From: Istiophorus platypterus
Lineage: Eukaryota; Chordata; Actinopteri; Istiophoriformes; Istiophoridae
Assembly: GCA_016859345.1 (NCBI GenBank)
Contig: CM029122.1
Location: 23,196,575-23,260,574, forward strand
Direction of reading: 5' to 3'
DNA length: 64,000 bases
This document shows positions 60,131-64,000 of this stretch, piece after piece; position 1 is the stretch's first letter, and each line of letters starts with the position of its first letter. The notes under the pieces were generated by a model. It worked only from the letters and a program-made list of their open reading frames with translations, had not been told where the DNA came from and made no database searches. A program made the translations under genes and the position numbers.

Positions 60131-62383
60131 CCAAGTTACATTTATTCTCTAAATCAGAGGTTCTCACCCCCCCTCCCAAATAATCAGTTTGATTTTTAAT
60201 CTAAGTTTTGGATTCAAAATATTTCGGCATTTGATTTCTTTAAGCCCTGCAGCTCAACAAGTGAGTGTTTTGAATGTGAAGTTGTAAAAATCATTCCCCA
60301 GTCTTAAATTTGTTGTTTTATTTTTTAAATGTTTTTTCCCCTCAACAACCATCTGGCCACCCCCAGAAATTATCTCGCAACTGCTGTGGGTCCAATGCCC
60401 AGGATGAGGACCGCCGCTCTAGATAAGAAGTATGTTGCAGCTGTGGATGCTCCTAGAAAGTCACCATCATTTAAAATATAGCACTTCATTGCAATGTTGA
60501 GTCCACATTACAGCATGTCTTTCCTACCAGCAAGTAGTCTTTCATCCCTGGAAAATCAGGTCCAGGCAAAATGTTCTGCTGGACGGACTGTTGCCACTGT
60601 TTTTCCAAATACACCAGGAGATCATGGAAACAAGCTCTTGCTTTATTTTCCTCCACAGCCGCAAAATCCCTAAAACAGTGACAGAAAATTTACATTAGTT
60701 GAAGGACTGTGTCTTTCTGCATGTGCTGACAAAGGGCATATTTTGTTTCAATATCGAAATTTAAAAATATGCATCTTGAAATTTTATAGTCAGGTAACCA
60801 AAGCATCTGAATGGTAAAAAAAGGGGAGTCTACATAGCGTTTTCCTTAGTCTAATGGAATTTTAAGACTGATAACTAGAAACAACATTTGGGCCAAACGG
60901 AGCTGAATTTCCCCTTTAGCCCAGTGGATTTGTAAGATGGGTGTATGATCTATGTTACATTTATTTTCCGCAGTATCTTCATTTGTTGCATTATTCCCAC
61001 TTTTCTTTTATTAATTATTGATGATATAGTAATTAAATACTGTAGATAGGTGTTTGTTTTTCCCCAAAGGACTTATTATATTCTATGAATGAGTCAATAT
61101 CTGGTGTGTACGAAATTTAGATATCGCTAGACTGCTGTTCACCTGTTTGTGCTCACATATACAGTCATTTAAAATAGATGAATTAAAAATAAAGCCCTTC
61201 TCATTTACATGTTTTTTCCTGTTTCTGTTGTCAGACAATGGGAAGGTATGAAATAGAGACTGAAACCCAGCTCATTAGGATTAGAATGCTAAAATCCTGA
61301 TTTTATAACTGCAATGTAGCCTGACAAATATCATCATCATCATCTTCATCATCCACATCAGTTAAAGACAATGGCCGTGCTGTCATTTGAGCTACATCTA
61401 CTTGAAAAATGATCACTCAGAGAAAGTTAGCTCATTCGTGTCAGTGTCAGCTGCTGTATGGTCAACTGAAGGAGCGGCATAGAGGAGGGCCCAGGTAATT
61501 TTGAGAAGACAAGAATTAAATCTAGTAAGTTTGCGCGCTGATGATGTAACAGAAGCTGTTTGCTCCAGTTCCTTTTGAAAGAGCAAAGGCCAACGGTGTA
61601 ACTATCACTCGGTCAGTCACGTTTACAGAGCCTGCCCAGCTCTGCCTATTTTTCAGGAGGGGGCCAGGTTTATGCCTCAGCTCCAAGTCTGTGGCGAGCG
61701 TAGGCCATCGCCCCCACATGTGACCCACACTGTCCTGACCATTTACACCCCGTCTCTGCAATTACACTCCAAAGCCGCTACGTGGCGGTGGCGGGCACAT
61801 TCCGCTGTCGGGCTTCCTCGCCACTGATTTCCTCCAGTTTGTTGGTGAACTTCGGGACGATGGCGACTGGAACCGAGCGGATCCTGAGTTGGAGCTGGTA
61901 GATGCAGAACATCTGTTAGTTTCCCGAAATTACTGCAACGCAAAACGAAAGAAGACGTCGGAAGATTTGGTCTGAACCTCGCGGTGGAGGAGGAGAAGCC
62001 GCAAATGCGACGCTACCGAGCGAAACAATCCCGATTCCTGCGGCTGGTTCGCTGCGACGTGTAGTTAGTTTTTTGGGAGCTGCAATGTCAGGCCTCGGGT
62101 CGGTACACGGCCACGCTTCATGCACAGTGTGGGTATTAACTAGAAGTGGTAATTAGGTAACTCGGACCATCTAGACACTGTAAAAGCTGACAAAATAAAG
62201 GCGTCACTGTTGCACCCGTGTCCTATGCGACACGCCGTCCCGGCGGACGGAGTCTCACCAGTCCTGGCTCTCGATGAAGAAGCAGAGAGTGTGGCGCATG
62301 TGTCTCGGGAACTTGGTCTCATAGATCTGGTTCAACCGACCCTGGAGCAAGCTCCGTCTCAGCAGCTCTCCCCACTGGGTCAT
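50320..62383 (-). CDS. stat1: STAT transcription factor, STAT1-like
   Basis: Twenty-two coding exons on the reverse strand: 62383-62259, 60669-60528, 60066-59971, 59665-59588, 59480-59402, 59312-59224, 58891-58740, 58584-58432, 58340-58251, 57958-57899, 57616-57526, 57289-57248, 55384-55301, 55132-55034, 54722-54587, 53851-53811, 53696-53620, 53487-53348, 52681-52502, 52017-51954, 51799-51736 and 50427-50320. All phases agree; 2190 nt, 729 aa (human STAT1 750). The order is N-domain (MTQWGELL), coiled coil, DNA-binding domain (VVEKQP...RPLILKTG, GVTEELH), linker, SH2 (GTFLLRFSES, with Arg571 as the phosphotyrosine-binding Arg), Tyr663 in DGYIDR (human Tyr701) and a short activation domain. 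STATs dimerise after JAK phosphorylation and act in the nucleus; STAT1 serves interferon signalling. The GYI motif and gls neighbour favour STAT1 over STAT4. The donor after 51736 (GTTGGT) is weak. It may be a teleost-specific stat1 paralogue. Confidence 0.9.
50428..51735 (-). other. stat1 intron 22
   Basis: This 1.3 kb intron separates the last two coding exons. No internal exon or repeat is recognised. Confidence 0.5.
52081..52319 (+). mobile_element. tRNA-derived SINE, copy 2 (between stat1 SH2 exon and Tyr exon)
   Basis: The head TGGCTCAGGTCGTAGAGCGG is a good A-box region, and GGTTTGATCACC fits a B-box. The tail CTTTGAGTGGTCAAAAATAC plus AGTGCTATATAAGTACAGTC matches the copy at 48871-49112. 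It is inserted in reverse orientation to stat1. Confidence 0.85.
55701..57006. mobile_element. Inverted-repeat-flanked element in stat1 intron 13
   Basis: The left arm (about 55701-55793) and right arm (about 56919-57006) are imperfect reverse complements over about 85 bases. The clearest part is AGCCAACCATGGCTATATAA on the left against the complement of TTATATAACAATGGTTGGCT on the right. The interior of about 1.1 kb has no intact gene. The segment GTAACCAAGGCTCTGAGTGG near 56860 resembles motifs I associate with fish DIRS-type or related repeats. True boundaries and class are uncertain. Confidence 0.6.
60074..60130 (+). repeat. (AAAT)n microsatellite at a stat1 splice acceptor
   Basis: About 13 units. 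On the stat1 strand it reads (TTTA)n and lies just upstream of the acceptor for exon 60066-59971, so it supplies the T-rich tract of that splice site. Confidence 0.9.
61288..61428 (+). repeat. Dispersed repeat, copy B (first coding intron of stat1)
   Basis: GCTAAAATCCTGATTTTATA, then ACATCAGTTAAAGACAATGG and AAAATGATCACT, repeat the order seen at 39052-39182. The GC-rich DNA that follows (to about 62100) may be part of the same larger element, since introns here are otherwise AT-rich. Confidence 0.65.
61429..62258. other. GC- and CpG-rich intron segment
   Basis: From about 61690 to 62120 the sequence is much richer in G, C and CpG than other stat1 introns. Short open frames exist on the reverse strand but show no family resemblance. 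It could be part of a transposable element or an extension of the promoter CpG island. Confidence 0.4.
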
Positions 62384-62601
62384 CTGCAAGGAGGCAACAC
62401 AATCAGTGACCGGCAGCCTGCGAGCCGCCGCAGAGGGAAACACCCGTAACGCTCCGGCGTTGTGTTATCAGAGACCGTCACTCCGTGTATGAGAAGGGAC
62501 CGATTCAGACCGGGTCTAGATCAAAAACCACTCTACACAGACCTGTCAAATCTGGACTAGCTGAACAGAACTCGTCTGAAAAAATCTGAAATTGACATTT
62601 T

Positions 62602-62627
62602 TGTGTGTGTGTGTGTGTGTGTGTGTT
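62602..62627 (+). repeat. (TG)n microsatellite in stat1 first intron
   Basis: About 13 uninterrupted TG units between the non-coding exon and the first coding exon. Confidence 0.9.
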
Positions 62628-62967
62628 TTAACTAACAGAATAAAGTTGTCACAAATTTCAAGGTTGGTTTCAAACAGCGTTGGGGTTTTACCCAGGATAT
62701 CTAATGCACTTTGTAAACAGTTGATTACTGTAAAAAGCGGAAGAACCGATCGCCCGTGTGTCCCTTGACCGTCCGACCGGAGGGATAGTCTAACAACTGG
62801 TTAGACGCCATCGGCCTTATTTATTTGAGTCGTTTTAATAATTTAAACAGAGTAAGGAGACTAACTTCTGAAGTTGTTACCCGAACATACGCGTACACCC
62901 GCTGCGTGTGGATGTTTCCGCTGAAGTTTTTCTTCCACATCTGTCAACACACAACAGCACGACTTAC

Positions 62968-63062
62968 CTTTTGTGTGTCGTTGTTTTTATTGATGTTTAA
63001 TCGAGGGTGATCAGATAGAAGAAGAGAGACGTCGCTCTGCGTTTGACCGACTTCGCCTTCTC
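62968..63062 (-). other. stat1: Probable non-coding exon 1 of stat1
   Basis: On the reverse strand a strong donor AAAAG|GTAAGT ends at 62968. The first coding exon acceptor (CTCCTTGCAG) directly precedes ATG at 62383, so the 5' UTR must come from an upstream exon. The right boundary is placed about 25-30 bases after the TATA box and is approximate. Confidence 0.55.
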
Positions 63063-63087
63063 TGCCCCGGCGGCGCACGGGGGGGGG

Positions 63088-63122
63088 TATTTATACCCTC
63101 CGGTGCCCACGCGTCACGTGAC
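63088..63122 (-). promoter_or_regulatory. stat1: stat1 core promoter: TATA box and CACGTG E-box
   Basis: The reverse strand has TATAAATA at 63095-63088, set between G- and C-rich runs. A perfect 10-bp palindrome GTCACGTGAC lies at 63113-63122, about 18 bases upstream of the TATA box. The orientation fits stat1 transcription toward the donor at 62968. Confidence 0.6.
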
Positions 63123-64000
63123 TCCCGAGAAATCGACTGTTGTTGTCGAGCCGACGGGCGAAAACACGAACTTCCGCCTTCGACGCAAAGCTCCCGGACC
63201 GGGGCTAACGTAACGTTAGCTCGCCGGCTACATCCACGTAAAGCCGCGGTTACCAATGCTTTAAGTCAAATATAGGATGTGAGACGTGTACTCATAGTGA
63301 CCAGCCCGCATTTAGCAGCTGAATGCCAGATATTTCCCTCAGGAAAACGGGGGACAAAGAGTGAATACCGGGACTCGCAGCCATCGGGTGGTCAGAGACG
63401 CACCTCCGGCTCAATGCTAATGCTGCGCTGTGTCCTCCGGATGTGCACACGGGCAACTGGTCGCTAACGCGTTCACACCTTTGACTGCTGTTCCAGGAAT
63501 TAGTTTGATATTTTGGGAGATCGCTTGTTTTCTCGGGCAAAAGATAGATAAAAATGTCAACGCTACACATCTGTGCGCTGCGAGCTGGAGTCAGCAAGGA
63601 GTTAGCTTACCTTACCGCGGAGACTGGAGACAGGGAGAAAGCTGGCGAATATAAAAGTTCCGTCTTCCAGCACACGTAAATTTTACCAGGGAACACAGCT
63701 CTTGTTTGCTTAAGCAATATTCAAACAGAAATTGCAAATTCAAGGGGGCCACGACAAGTATCTATTGCCAAAATGTCCAACTATTTCTTTAACCTTGTAC
63801 TGATGATTAGTGGTGAAAGAGAAATACTCCAGAACTACTCAAGTTATAGTAAATAAGCATAAACAAAACATGATTAAAGTAATGGTTTACATATGACATC
63901 ATTAGACGATTACTACTGAAGCATCTGTGTGTAGCAGCACGTTACTGTTGTAGCTTCTGGGGCTGGAGCTGCTTTGACCTACAGTTTTAGATGCAGTTCT
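63123..64000. other. Region upstream of stat1
   Basis: No exon is recognised. A GAS-type motif TTCCAGGAA lies at 63491-63499. Several short open frames on both strands look like chance. Confidence 0.45.

Noticed and set aside
50320..62383. Assignment of the STAT gene as STAT4 or STAT2
   Set aside because: The Tyr region (GYI..) and the gls neighbour fit STAT1 better. STAT4 has GYVPS and STAT2 has YLKHR with a long acidic tail. Paralogue status stays open.

Overview
The window is vertebrate nuclear DNA, almost certainly from a teleost fish of the percomorph type. The genes are split into short exons with GT-AG introns. The protein sequences match vertebrate families. The intergenic and intronic DNA holds long (CA)n, (TA)n and (TTA)n microsatellites, a Tc1-like transposon and tRNA-derived SINEs with a tail common in spiny-rayed fishes. 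The species was not identified. All exon coordinates were worked out by hand from reading frame, splice sites and remembered homologues; no alignment was run.

Layout from left to right. Positions 1-150 (minus) hold the first coding segment of alkbh6, which runs off the window edge. Positions 1666-4703 (plus) hold osgepl1 in 7 exons (411 aa), the mitochondrial tRNA threonylcarbamoyl-adenosine enzyme. Positions 7015-10225 (minus) hold fkbp7 in 4 exons (219 aa), an ER peptidyl-prolyl isomerase with two EF-hands and a C-terminal HDEL. Positions 11850-48131 (plus) hold gls, the kidney-type mitochondrial glutaminase. Both classical 3' ends are present: a GAC-type terminal exon at 34863-35009 (572 aa) and four KGA-type exons at 45694-48131 (640 aa). 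Positions 50320-62383 (minus) hold a complete STAT gene of the STAT1/STAT4 group, best called stat1-like, in 22 coding exons (729 aa). A probable non-coding exon 1 and a TATA promoter lie near 63.0-63.1 kb. gls and stat1 are convergent, matching the GLS-STAT1 neighbourhood of other vertebrates.

The genes are not an operon. osgepl1 and gls act in mitochondria, fkbp7 in the ER, and stat1 in cytokine signalling. Summed exon lengths and phases give uninterrupted proteins of the expected family length for the four complete genes, which is the main support for the models.

The most interesting unexplained signal is a 63-bp, phase-0, fully open candidate cassette exon in gls intron 7 (25762-25824). 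It would add 21 residues to the glutaminase domain just after the segment carrying the active-site Asn. Other points are a tandem CAG acceptor at the GAC exon, a G-quadruplex-like tract upstream of fkbp7, regulatory motifs at the gls and stat1 promoters, long dinucleotide repeats beside gls splice sites, a diverged STAT1 C-terminus, and several dispersed or inverted repeats. I found no evidence of a wholly new multi-gene system here.
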